This document shows positions 17,813 to 28,838 of a stretch of 64,000 bases of DNA, in pieces. Below the pieces are notes generated by a model. That model was not told where the DNA came from. It ran no database searches and saw only the letters and a program-made list of their open reading frames with translations. The stretch is from Variovorax paradoxus (GTDB lineage: Bacteria; Pseudomonadota; Gammaproteobacteria; Burkholderiales; Burkholderiaceae_C). Position 1 is the stretch's first letter. Every line of letters begins with the position of its first letter. The position numbers and the translations under genes are program-made. The stretch is taken from contig NZ_LR743507.1 of assembly GCF_902712855.1 (NCBI RefSeq), positions 4,512,001 through 4,576,000 on the forward strand, written 5' to 3'.

Positions 17813-18856
17813 ATGTCCGCCTCCCCTCATTCATCCCGCTCCTCCGACCTCTCCCTTTCCGCCGGCGCCATCACCGATGTCGCAGGCATCGAGGTCGGCC
17901 ATTTCTCCGACACCCGCCGCCCCACCGGTTGCACCGTGATCATGGCCCGCGACGGTGCCGTGGGCGGTGTGGACGTGCGCGGCGCAGCGCCCGGCACGCG
18001 CGAGACCGACCTGCTCGCGCCCGGCAACCTCGTGCAGCAGGTGCACGCCGTGATGCTCGCGGGCGGCAGCGCCTGGGGCCTGGCCGCGGCCGAAGGCGCG
18101 ATGCGCTGGATGGAGGAAAGAAACATCGGCATGGACGTGCGCTTCGGCACCTTGCCGATCGTGCCGGCCGCCGTGCTGTTCGACCTGCCGATGGGTGACG
18201 CGCGCATCCGACCCGACGCCGCTGCCGGCTACGCCGCATGCGAGGCCGCGAGCAACGCGGCGCCCGCCGAGGGCAACGTGGGCGCAGGCACCGGTGCGCT
18301 GGTCGGCAAGCTGTTCGGCGTGCATCGCGCGATGAAGGGCGGCGTCGGCACCGCCTCGGTCACGGTCGGCGGGGTCACGGTGGGCGCGCTCATCGCAGTC
18401 AATTCGCTGGGCGACGTGATCGACCACAACACCGGCCAGCCCGTGGCCGGCGCCCGCACCGAGGACGGCAAGGCACTGCTCGACACGCGCCGCGCGCTGC
18501 TGCGCGGCGAGCTGCCCAAGCCCCTGCTGGCCGGCACCAACACCACCATCGGCGTGATCGCCACCGACGCCGTGCTCACCAAGGTGCAGGCCAACCGCCT
18601 CGCCACCGTGGCGCACGACGGCCTCGCGCGCGCCATCAACCCGGTGCACACCATGAGCGACGGCGACACGCTGTTCGCACTGGCCACCGGCCGCGTGCCG
18701 CTCGAAGGCAGCGCACCGGGCATGACGGTGCTGAGCACCATGGCGGCCGAAGCGGTGGCCATCGCCACGCTGCGCGCGGTGCATGCAGCGCGCACGGTGA
18801 CGGTGGGCGAGCTGCACATTCCCTGCGCGGCAGACATCGCGGCGCAGCGCGCCTGA
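17813..18856 (+). CDS. P1 (DmpA/S58) family aminopeptidase
   Basis: 347 residues. The family pattern is clear: ITDVAGIEVGHFSD at the N-terminus, VHAVMLAGGSAWGLAAAEGAMRW, GNVGAGTGALVGKLFG, and NTTIGVIATDA where self-cleavage produces the N-terminal nucleophile. Here the nucleophile would be Thr rather than the Ser of DmpA (inference from alignment by eye). Probably cytoplasmic, releasing N-terminal residues from small peptides or amides. Short gap to the TAXI gene (13 bases), so they are cotranscribed. Confidence 0.88.
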   Translation: MSASPHSSRSSDLSLSAGAITDVAGIEVGHFSDTRRPTGCTVIMARDGAVGGVDVRGAAPGTRETDLLAPGNLVQQVHAVMLAGGSAWGLAAAEGAMRWMEERNIGMDVRFGTLPIVPAAVLFDLPMGDARIRPDAAAGYAACEAASNAAPAEGNVGAGTGALVGKLFGVHRAMKGGVGTASVTVGGVTVGALIAVNSLGDVIDHNTGQPVAGARTEDGKALLDTRRALLRGELPKPLLAGTNTTIGVIATDAVLTKVQANRLATVAHDGLARAINPVHTMSDGDTLFALATGRVPLEGSAPGMTVLSTMAAEAVAIATLRAVHAARTVTVGELHIPCAADIAAQRA

Positions 18857-18869
18857 GAGAACACACACC

Positions 18870-20273
18870 ATGGCCATGCCCAAGACACTCAAGCTGATCC
18901 TGCTGTCGATCCGGGACCTGATTGCTTCGGCGGGCCCGATCGTGTTCATCGTCATCGGCCTGCTGATCGCCGCCTACTGGTGGCTGCAGCCGCAGCCGCC
19001 CAAGCACGTGACGCTGGCCACGGGCCCCACCGGCAGCGCCTATGCGCAGTTCGGCAAGCGCTATGCGGCCGCGCTGAAGAACACGGGCATCGAGGTCGAG
19101 CTGAAGGCCACCTCCGGCTCGACGGAAAACCTCCAGTTGCTGCGCAGCGGCGGCGCCGACGTGGGCTTCGTGCGCGGCGGCAGTGCCGACCCGAAGGCCG
19201 ACGACGACGCCGGCCTCAATTCGCTGGGCAGCCTGTTCTACGAACCGATCTGGCTGTTCTACCGCGCCGACACCGCCCAGCAGATCGACCGCAAGACCGC
19301 GACGCTGACCTCGCTCACGCAACTGCGCGGCCTGCGCGTCAACGTCGACCTGCAGGGCAGCGGGCTGCCCGAGATCATGGAACGCCTGTTCAAGGCCAAC
19401 AGGCTCGGGCCCGACGACCTGCTGCTGTCGAACCTCGAGCAGGGCGCGGCCGTTGGCGCGCTGGAGGCCGGACTGCTCGACGTGATCGTGCTGTCGTCGG
19501 CGCCGCAGTCGCCGCAGGTGCAGCGCATGCTGCGCTCGGACGACATCAAGCTGATGGACTTCGGCCAGGCCGACGCCTATTCACGGCGCTTTCCGTTCCT
19601 GTCGCCCGTGACGCTGCCGCGCGGCGTCGTCGACCTGTCGAAGGACCTGCCGCCGCACGATGTGACACTGCTCGCAGCCACCACCTCGCTGCTGTCGCGC
19701 GAGGAAACGCACCCGGCCCTGCGGCAGCTGTTCGCCGAGACGGCGCAGTCGGTGCACAGCGGCGCCGGCTGGTTCAACCGCGCGCGCGATTTTCCGAACA
19801 CCCGCACCAGCGAACTGCCCGTGAGCCCCGAAGGCGATCGCGCCATCAACGGCACGCCGCCGGTGTGGAAGCGCTACCTGCCGTTCTGGGCCAGCAACCT
19901 TATCGAGCGCATGTGGCTGGTGCTCGGCGGCCTGCTGGTGCTCATGCTGCCCCTGAGCCGGGTCGTGCCCCCGCTCTACCAGTTCCGCGTGCGCCGTCGC
20001 GTGTTCCGCTGGTATGCGCGGCTGCGCGACATCGAGGCCAAGGTCGACGCCAAGGGCGAGATCAAGGAAAGCGAGCAGAAAGCGCTGCTCGACGACCTCG
20101 ACCAGCTCGACCGCACGGTGAACAAGGTCGCGGTGCCGCTGTCGTATGCGGACGAGCTCTATGCGCTGCGCAACAACATCTATGCCGTGCGCAAGCGCGT
20201 GCTGGCGCGGGGCGCTCCGACCACGCCGCCGATGGACACCGGGCCGGCAGAGGCGGCCACCAAAGCCGCGTAA
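18870..20273 (+). CDS. TAXI-family TRAP solute-binding protein with membrane anchors
   Basis: 467 residues. Residues about 21-40 form an N-terminal membrane anchor. The TAXI-type binding domain follows (HVTLATGPTGSAYAQFGKRY...LLRSGGADVGFVRGG). Unusually for a binding protein, a second hydrophobic segment near residues 348-368 (MWLVLGGLLVLMLPL) is followed by about 95 charged, helical residues ending in the cytoplasm. No TRAP permease gene is present. May be a membrane-fixed sensor or adapter (inference). Confidence 0.82.
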   Translation: MAMPKTLKLILLSIRDLIASAGPIVFIVIGLLIAAYWWLQPQPPKHVTLATGPTGSAYAQFGKRYAAALKNTGIEVELKATSGSTENLQLLRSGGADVGFVRGGSADPKADDDAGLNSLGSLFYEPIWLFYRADTAQQIDRKTATLTSLTQLRGLRVNVDLQGSGLPEIMERLFKANRLGPDDLLLSNLEQGAAVGALEAGLLDVIVLSSAPQSPQVQRMLRSDDIKLMDFGQADAYSRRFPFLSPVTLPRGVVDLSKDLPPHDVTLLAATTSLLSREETHPALRQLFAETAQSVHSGAGWFNRARDFPNTRTSELPVSPEGDRAINGTPPVWKRYLPFWASNLIERMWLVLGGLLVLMLPLSRVVPPLYQFRVRRRVFRWYARLRDIEAKVDAKGEIKESEQKALLDDLDQLDRTVNKVAVPLSYADELYALRNNIYAVRKRVLARGAPTTPPMDTGPAEAATKAA

Positions 20274-20333
20274 CGCGCGACAGCCGCATCACGCAAGAGC
20301 ATCGAGCCCGAAGGGCCTGAGCCGCCCGCAATG

Positions 20334-20366
20334 AAAAAGCGCGCGGCCTCTTGCGAAACCGCGCGC
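20334..20366 (-). terminator. Rho-independent terminator for ettA (minus strand)
   Basis: GCGCGCGG (20339-20346) pairs perfectly with CCGCGCGC (20359-20366). On the minus strand the stem is followed by TTTTT (20338-20334). The four family A repeats lie between the ettA stop and this terminator, so they would form a long 3' UTR. Confidence 0.75.
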
Positions 20367-20421
20367 CCGTAGACCGCTGGACCCCCACGCGACCCTCGCC
20401 GGCAGGCGAGGAAGCAAATCC

Positions 20422-20810
20422 AGAAACACCGAGGAACCGGCTCTGCCGGGCCGAAGGTGTTGCCCCCGGCAGGGGGAAGGAGAAGCGACACGAAGTGCCG
20501 CGAAGCCTGGGGGCGAGTCAAGAACACCGAGGAACCGGCTTCGCCGGGCCTCAGGTGTTGCCCCCGGTAGGGGGAAGGAGTAGCGACACGAAGTGCGCGA
20601 AGCCTGGGGGCGAGTCAAGAACACCGAGGAACCGGCTTCGCCGGGCCTCAGGTGTTGCCCCCGGCAGGGGGAAGGAGTAGCGACACGAAGTGCGCGAAGC
20701 CTGGGGGCGAGTCAAGAACACCGAGGAACCGGCTTCGCCGGGCCTCAGGTGTTGCCCCCGGTAGGGGGAAGGAGAAGCGACACGAAGTGCGCGAAGCCTG
20801 GGGGCGAGCC
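20422..20810 (-). repeat. Tandem array of four family A repeats downstream of ettA
   Basis: Four copies at 20422-20520 (99 bp, two single-base insertions), 20521-20617, 20618-20714 (97 bp each) and 20715-20810. The last three are nearly identical. In the ettA sense each contains GGCTTCGCGCACTTCGTGTC, CCCCCT-x3-GGGGG, GGCCCGGCGAAGCCGGTTCC and a GTGTTCTTGACTCG joint. The array starts at the ettA stop codon. Together with the terminator this accounts for the whole gene-free stretch 20274-20810. Confidence 0.95.
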
Positions 20811-22472
<1,662 letters not shown>

Positions 22473-22773
22473 GTGTGGGTGGTTACCTCGGGTAGCGGAA
22501 AGTGGGCAGAAAGCGCGGCCGCCGGAACGCGGGTCCGGGCGCGGCAAACCACCGATTATCGACTCATGCGACAATGGCCACCGTTGCCGGGTCCAGTTGC
22601 CCGCGACACCGGCTCTCTGCCGGGGACGAAGAAAGCGCCATTTCAACCCTTTTGCGAGGGCGGACTTTCCGGCTCCCACCCCTGACCTTCATCTGCCTTG
22701 ACTGGCCTCGCGTTGCCAAAAGACGCTTGGCGGGCCGATGCCACTGCGCCGTGTATGGCGCTTATTGTTTCCA
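22473..22773. promoter_or_regulatory. Divergent intergenic region ettA / rhlE-type helicase
   Basis: 301 bases between two divergently read genes, so promoters for both must lie here. I see no clear -35/-10 pair, operator or terminator. An AT-richer patch at about 22545-22575 is the most likely place for a core promoter. No coding potential recognised. Confidence 0.4.
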
Positions 22774-24771
22774 ATGAATTTTGATGAACTGAAGCTGGCC
22801 CCCGCCATCTTGAAGGCTGTGCACGAGCACGGCTACGACTCCCCCACCCCCATCCAGGCGCAAGCCATCCCCGCAGTGCTCGAAGGTCATGACTTGCTGG
22901 GCGGCGCGCAGACCGGCACGGGCAAGACCGCGGCCTTCACCCTGCCGATGCTGCACAAGCTCAGCATGAGCCGCAGCGCCACCAACAAGTTTGGCGGCAC
23001 CGGCATCCGCGCCCTCGTGCTGACCCCCACGCGCGAACTCGCCGCGCAGGTCGAAGAGTCGGTCCGCACCTACGGCAAGTATCTGCAGCTCGAATCGACC
23101 GTGATCTTCGGCGGCGTGGGCATGAACCCCCAGATCAGCAAGCTCAAGAAGGGCGTCGACATCCTCGTGGCCACTCCCGGCCGCCTGCTCGACCTGCAGC
23201 AGCAGGGCATGCTCGACCTGGCCCAGGTCCAGATGCTGATCCTGGACGAAGCAGACCGCATGCTGGACATGGGCTTCATCCACGATGTGAAGAAGATCCT
23301 GGCGCTGGTGCCCAAGGAAAAGCAGAGCCTGCTGTTCTCGGCCACCTTCAGCGACGAGATCCGCGACCTCGCCGCCACGCTGCTGAAGAACCCGCAGAGC
23401 ATCCAGGTCACGCCGCGCAACACCACCGTGCAGCGCATCACGCAGGTGATCCACCCCGTGGGCCGCGGCAAGAAGAAGGCGCTGCTCGCGCACATCATCA
23501 ACGAGAACAAGTGGAGCCAGGTGCTCGTGTTCACGCGCACCAAGTTCGGCGCCAACAGCGTGGCCGAATTCCTCACCAAGAACGGCATCGAGGCGTTGGC
23601 GCTGCACGGCAACAAGAGCCAGAGCGCGCGCACGCAAGCGCTGGCCGGCTTCAAGACCGGCGCCATCCGCGCGCTGGTGGCCACCGACATCGCAGCCCGC
23701 GGCATCGACATCGACGAGCTGCCGCACGTCGTGAACTACGAGATCCCGAACGTCAGCGAAGACTACGTGCACCGCATCGGCCGTACCGGCCGTGCCGGTT
23801 CGAGCGGCGAGGCCGTGAGCTTCGTGTGCCTGGACGAAGAAGGCTTCATGCAGGAGATCGAGCGCTTCACCAAGCAGACGATCCCGGTTCAGGTGGTCGA
23901 GGGCTTCGGTCCGGAAGAAGGCGAACGCGCCGAGCCGATCGCCATGGGTCGCCAGACGATCTGGGGCGGTGCCGGCCGTCCGCCGAGCCGCGACGTGATG
24001 CAGGCCGCCGCCAAGGCTGCGCGCACCGAGATGCTGCAGCGCATCCGCGAGAACAAGGCCGGCCAGGGCGGTGGCAATGGCGGTGGCGGCAACGGCGGCG
24101 GTCAGCGCCGCGGCGGCAGCCAGGGCGGCGGCCAAGGCCGCAGCGCCAACGGCGGTGGCCAGGCGCCAGGCCAGGGACCGCGCGGTCCGGTGCGCGCGCG
24201 CCGCAAGGCCGGGGTCCGCAAGGTCCGGCACGCGCGCCGCACCACGCACCTCACCAGCACCAGCCGCATGACGAGCGCCAACCGCGCCATCACGGCAACA
24301 GCCACAGCCCGACGCAAGCCAACCAAGTCGCGCACCTGCGCGCCGAAGCGGTCGCGGGCGGCGCAGGCCAGCCGGATCCGTTGCGCACGAGCGTCGACCA
24401 CATGGGTGGCGGCCGCGGACGCGGCGGCCGTTCGGGCGGCGGCGGCTATGGTGGCGGCAACCGTTCGGGCGGCGGTGGCCGCTCGGGTGGCGGCGGCTAC
24501 GGCGGTGGCGGCGGCAACCGCTCGGGCGGCGGCGGTCGTTCGTTCGGCCGCTGAGGGCCTCGGGCAGCTCGGCTGCCCGTCACACGACAGACATGAAAAA
24601 GGGCACCTCGGTGCCCTTTTTCGTTGCGGCCGGCCTTGGGTCCAGACGCCATGCGGCACCGCGTTGTGCAACATCGCGGCTGCAAATGTCACGCAGTCCA
24701 CAATCGTGTCGCCATGGAATACATCCCACCCAACTACGCCACCCTCTTCGTCGCCACCTGCAACCTGCTGA
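22774..24771 (+). CDS. DEAD-box RNA helicase, RhlE-type, frameshifted C-terminal tail
   Basis: Helicase core intact: Q motif (SPTPIQAQAIP), AQTGTGKT at about 45-52, PTRELA, LDEADRMLDMGF, LFSATFS, ATDIAARGIDIDELPHVVNYE and HRIGRTGRAG. ATP-dependent RNA unwinding. After about residue 470 the frame changes from Gly/Gln-rich sequence to Arg/Ala-rich sequence unlike any helicase tail and runs through a terminator to 24771, 58 bases into the next gene. The expected Gly/Arg/Ser tail lies in another frame and ends at 24554 (separate entry). Either a real one-base deletion or an assembly error. Start ATG 22774, MNFDELKLAP. Confidence 0.88.
   Translation: MNFDELKLAPAILKAVHEHGYDSPTPIQAQAIPAVLEGHDLLGGAQTGTGKTAAFTLPMLHKLSMSRSATNKFGGTGIRALVLTPTRELAAQVEESVRTYGKYLQLESTVIFGGVGMNPQISKLKKGVDILVATPGRLLDLQQQGMLDLAQVQMLILDEADRMLDMGFIHDVKKILALVPKEKQSLLFSATFSDEIRDLAATLLKNPQSIQVTPRNTTVQRITQVIHPVGRGKKKALLAHIINENKWSQVLVFTRTKFGANSVAEFLTKNGIEALALHGNKSQSARTQALAGFKTGAIRALVATDIAARGIDIDELPHVVNYEIPNVSEDYVHRIGRTGRAGSSGEAVSFVCLDEEGFMQEIERFTKQTIPVQVVEGFGPEEGERAEPIAMGRQTIWGGAGRPPSRDVMQAAAKAARTEMLQRIRENKAGQGGGNGGGGNGGGQRRGGSQGGGQGRSANGGGQAPGQGPRGPVRARRKAGVRKVRHARRTTHLTSTSRMTSANRAITATATARRKPTKSRTCAPKRSRAAQASRIRCARASTTWVAAADAAAVRAAAAMVAATVRAAVAARVAAATAVAAATARAAAVVRSAAEGLGQLGCPSHDRHEKGHLGALFRCGRPWVQTPCGTALCNIAAANVTQSTIVSPWNTSHPTTPPSSSPPATC
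24183..24554 (+). pseudogene. Displaced native C-terminal tail of the RhlE-type helicase
   Basis: This frame, offset by -1 from the helicase frame, encodes ARAPQGRGPQGPARAPHHAP, then LRAEAVAGGAGQPDPLRTSV, then SGGGGYGGGNRSGGGGRS repeats, and stops at RSFGR just before the terminator. Such Gly/Arg/Ser-rich tails are normal for RhlE helicases and bind RNA. Restoring one base near 24190-24196 would join it to the core. It has no start of its own. Confidence 0.8.
24596..24621 (+). terminator. Bidirectional-looking terminator after the helicase
   Basis: GGGCAC (24601-24606), loop CTCG, GTGCCC (24611-24616), with AAAAA before and TTTTT after. Lies 42 bases after the native helicase stop at 24554, which supports that stop as the original gene end. 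Confidence 0.9.
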
Positions 24772-25754
24772 ACCTCGCGAACCCGAACCGCGTGTACTAC
24801 GAGAACCAGGACGCCTACACGGAGCGGGAGTACGAACGGAAGATCGACTGGACAGGCGAGCGCTTTCGCGCGCTCAATGCCGACGTGCTCGCGGTGCAGG
24901 AGGTGTGGGACGAGGCGGCGCTCAAGGACGCCATTGCGCGAAGCGGACTGCGCTACGACTTCGTTTCGGTGCCGGGCGCCGAGAACAAGCCGCCGACCGG
25001 CAGCCCGCCGGGCACGCCGTCCTTGCCCGGCGCGCAGGGCACGCCGCGCGTGGGCATCGCCACGCGGCTGAAGGTCGACGAGCTGCGCTCCTTCACCGAC
25101 TTCCCGCCGGGCTTCGGCGTCGACGTGCCGGGCCTGGGCCCGCACACGCGCTTCGAGCGGCCGCCGCTGCTGGCCACTGTGCGCATGAAGCACGGCCAGC
25201 AGGTGCACGTGCTCACCGCGCATTTGAAGTCGAAGCGGCCGAAGTTCCTGCAGGACGCCCAGGGCAACCACCTCGAGGACCGCGACGACCGCAAGGTGGG
25301 CGTGATGGCCTCGCTGCGCTCGCTGCTGATGCGCGGTGCCGAGGCCGCCGCACTGCGCTGCATCGTCATCGACCTGCTGCAGGGCACCCACACGCCGCTG
25401 GTGGTGATGGGCGACTTCAACGACAACCCGCACAGCGTGACCACGCAGCTGGTGGCGGCCACCTCCGAAGTCGCCTACGACAAGTCGGCGCGCGACGTGG
25501 CGCTGTTCAACGCCTACGAGATGCAGGGCGAGTCGGCGCTCAAGAAGGACGTGGCGTACTCGCACATCCACCAGGGCTTTCCGGACGTGCTCGACCAGAT
25601 CCTGGTGAGCGAGGAATTCGTCGCCTCCAGCCGCCGCAGCTTGGGCGACGTGCGGCGCGTCGATTATTTCAACGACCACCTGCACGAAGGGCGCGACCGC
25701 TCGCGCTCGGACCACGGCTTCGTGCGCGCGCTGCTGCGCCTGCGCACGGACTGA
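24714..25754 (+). CDS. Endonuclease/exonuclease/phosphatase-family protein
   Basis: 346 residues. EEP-fold motifs: LFVATCNLLNLA near the N-terminus, ADVLAVQEVW (metal-binding Glu), VLTAHLKSKRP, VVMGDFNDNPHS (catalytic Asp/Asn), and the terminal RSRSDHGFV (catalytic His). It hydrolyses phosphodiester or phosphomonoester bonds; substrate unknown. No signal peptide. ATG 24714 gives MEYIPPNYATLFVATCNLL; an upstream in-frame start at 24624 would precede the terminator tract and is less likely. Confidence 0.87.
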   Translation: MEYIPPNYATLFVATCNLLNLANPNRVYYENQDAYTEREYERKIDWTGERFRALNADVLAVQEVWDEAALKDAIARSGLRYDFVSVPGAENKPPTGSPPGTPSLPGAQGTPRVGIATRLKVDELRSFTDFPPGFGVDVPGLGPHTRFERPPLLATVRMKHGQQVHVLTAHLKSKRPKFLQDAQGNHLEDRDDRKVGVMASLRSLLMRGAEAAALRCIVIDLLQGTHTPLVVMGDFNDNPHSVTTQLVAATSEVAYDKSARDVALFNAYEMQGESALKKDVAYSHIHQGFPDVLDQILVSEEFVASSRRSLGDVRRVDYFNDHLHEGRDRSRSDHGFVRALLRLRTD

Positions 25755-25767
25755 CGCAGGACCAGGC

Positions 25768-26838
<1,071 letters not shown>

Positions 26839-26882
26839 GGGGATCTCTCTTCAGTGTGTCGTTTGCATTTGGGGTCCTTCGC

Positions 26883-26973
26883 GGAACACCGCGGAACCGG
26901 CTTTGCCGGGCCGCTGGTGTTGCCCCCTATCAAGGGGGTTGGCGAAGCGACACGAAGTGCGCGAAGCCTGGGG
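26883..26973 (-). repeat. Family A 3'-UTR repeat, copy between permease and ATPase genes
   Basis: Reads on the minus strand from the base after the permease stop: CCCCAGGCTTCGCGCACTTC, then CCAACCCCCTTG...GGGGGCAACACC, then CCGGCAAAGCCGGTTCCGCG. Fully conserved in its core blocks and sits inside the sugar transporter operon. Confidence 0.9.
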
Positions 26974-27825
26974 TCAGCTCTTGACCGCGCCGGCGGTGAT
27001 GCCGCCGACCATGTAGCGCTTGAATGCGTAGTAGATGGCGGCGGGCGGCAGCGCGTAGATGAGCCCGGTCGCCATCAGCAGTTCCCACGGCGAATCGTCC
27101 GCCGACAGGAAATTGCCGAGCGCCACGGCCAGCGTCACGCTCTTGTCGTTCGACAGCAGCAGGAAGGCATAGAGGTACTCGTTCCAGGCCAGCAGCAGCG
27201 AGTAGGTGCCCACGGCCACCAGCGACGGCACCATCAGCGGCAGGTACACCAGGCGGAACAGCTGCAGCGGCGACGCGCCGTCCATCCGCGCCGCCTCGTC
27301 GAGCTCGTAGGGCAGCTTGTCCGACGCCTGCTTGAGCACCCAGATGCAGTACGGCGAGGCGATGGTCACCATCGCCAGGATCAGCGCCCACTGGCTGTTG
27401 AGCAGACCGTAGTTGCCCATGGTCTTGTACATCGGCACGGCCAGGAAGGCCGCCGGAATGAAGTACGTGAACAGTGCCATGTTCATCACCGTGCGGCCGC
27501 CTCGCACGCGCAGCCGGCTGATGGCGAACGCGGCCGTGGTCGCGACGAACAGCGTCAGCACGCCGACCGACAGCGCGATGACCAGCGAGTTGCCCAGCTG
27601 CACCCAGAAGTGATCGAGGTAGAAGTGCTTCTGGTGGAACACCGTGCTGAAGTTGGCCAGCGTCGGCGTGGTCGGCCACAGGTGGCCCGAGGTGGCCGAG
27701 TCCTTGGTCGAGAAGGCGAACAGCGCCATGTGATAGACCGGGATCAGCGTCCACAGCAGCACCGGGATGCCGATCAGCAGCAGCCTGGCCTCGGTCAGCA
27801 CGGCCTTGGGGGTCCAGCGCTTCAT
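26974..27825 (-). CDS. Carbohydrate ABC transporter permease 2 (MalG-type)
   Basis: 283 residues with six hydrophobic segments. The EAA loop is ELDEAARMDGASPLQLFRLVYLPLM, whose DGAS core is typical of MalG-type permeases; the C-terminus is YMVGGITAGAVKS. Second membrane component of the sugar importer. Preceded by a family C element and followed immediately by a family A element, so intergenic repeats isolate it on both sides within the operon. Confidence 0.93.
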   Translation of the reverse strand: MKRWTPKAVLTEARLLLIGIPVLLWTLIPVYHMALFAFSTKDSATSGHLWPTTPTLANFSTVFHQKHFYLDHFWVQLGNSLVIALSVGVLTLFVATTAAFAISRLRVRGGRTVMNMALFTYFIPAAFLAVPMYKTMGNYGLLNSQWALILAMVTIASPYCIWVLKQASDKLPYELDEAARMDGASPLQLFRLVYLPLMVPSLVAVGTYSLLLAWNEYLYAFLLLSNDKSVTLAVALGNFLSADDSPWELLMATGLIYALPPAAIYYAFKRYMVGGITAGAVKS

Positions 27826-27837
27826 ATCGACCTCCGA

Positions 27838-27907
27838 CGAGCCGCCTCCAGGGAGGCGAGCGCCTCCCCGGGGGGCAGTGAATACACGAAGTGATGAACG
27901 TGGGGGC
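27838..27907 (-). repeat. Family C 3'-UTR repeat
   Basis: On the minus strand it follows the permease 1 stop directly: GCCCCCACGTTCATCACTTC, GTGTATTCACTGCCCCCC, then a perfect hairpin GGGAGGC-GAGC-GCCTCCC (27851-27868). Shares the CCCCCA...CACTTCGTGT head with family A but has a different distal half. A related copy lies inside edd. Confidence 0.75.
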
Positions 27908-28801
27908 TCATTTCGAGAGCCTCTTCATCATGAAGTAGACAAGCGGCAGCACCAGCGGCATGGCCACCACGATGGACGCCATCGACAGGTCGACCTGGTC
28001 GAGCCGCAAATAGCGGATGCCCAGCGTGGCGAGCACGTGCGTCAGGTCGGCCGGGCCGCCGCCGGTCAGAAGGTAGACGCTGTTGAAGTCGCCGAGCGTC
28101 CAGATCATCGACAGGATGAGCGACGTGACGTATAGCGTCTTGAGCGCGGGCCAGCTCACGAAGCGGAACTTCTGCCACGACGACGCGCCGTCGACCGAGG
28201 CCGCTTCGTATTGCTCGGTGGGAATGGCCAGCCGGCCTGCCACGAGAATCAGCGTCCAGAACGGCAGCGACTTCCAGACGTGCACCAGCATCGCGAAGCC
28301 CAGGGCGAGCGTCGGATCATTGAGCCAGTTGGGGCCATCGGCGCCGGTCAGGCGGAAGATGGTGGTGTTGATCACGCCCCACTCCGGGTTCAGCATGAAG
28401 CGGAACGACAGGATGGTCGGGATCGACGGCATCGCCCACGGCAGGATGAAGATCGCGGAGACGATCTTGATCCACCAGCGCGAAGTCACGAAGAAGCCCG
28501 ACAGCACCAGCGCCACGAGCATCTTCACGTTGATGGCCACGACCAGGAACACGGCCGTGTTGATCACGGAGCGGAAGAAGATTGGGTCTTCGACCAGCTT
28601 CACGTAGCTCTGCGGATGGCGGGCGAGCCAGAGCCCGTAGCCCACCGGGTACAGCACGAACACCAGGAACACCAGCAGGTAGGGCACGACCATCACCGCG
28701 CCCCAGAACTGCCAGCGCGCGTGGCGCGCGCCCAGGTTGGCCGCAGGTGCCGCGGAGGGAGCCGCGGCAGCGGCGTCGGAGACGGTAACGGTCGAGCTCA
28801 T
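27908..28801 (-). CDS. Carbohydrate ABC transporter permease 1 (MalF-type)
   Basis: 297 residues with six membrane segments after a 30-residue Ala-rich cytoplasmic N-terminus. The EAA loop is EQYEAASVDGASSWQKFRFVSWP. It pairs with the 26974-27825 permease. Starts 37 bases after the binding-protein stop on the minus strand. Its stop codon abuts a family C repeat. Confidence 0.92.
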   Translation of the reverse strand: MSSTVTVSDAAAAAPSAAPAANLGARHARWQFWGAVMVVPYLLVFLVFVLYPVGYGLWLARHPQSYVKLVEDPIFFRSVINTAVFLVVAINVKMLVALVLSGFFVTSRWWIKIVSAIFILPWAMPSIPTILSFRFMLNPEWGVINTTIFRLTGADGPNWLNDPTLALGFAMLVHVWKSLPFWTLILVAGRLAIPTEQYEAASVDGASSWQKFRFVSWPALKTLYVTSLILSMIWTLGDFNSVYLLTGGGPADLTHVLATLGIRYLRLDQVDLSMASIVVAMPLVLPLVYFMMKRLSK

Positions 28802-28838
28802 GGCATCAACTGCTGTGCGTTCGTGGAGCGCGCCGCGC

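Noticed and set aside
20422..20810. CRISPR-like array
   Set aside because: The units are 97 bp and directly adjacent with no unique spacers, and single copies of the same element lie elsewhere in the window. No cas genes are present.
22762..24249. 495-codon minus-strand frame opposite the helicase
   Set aside because: Antisense shadow of intact DEAD-box motifs; no ribosome site or domain.
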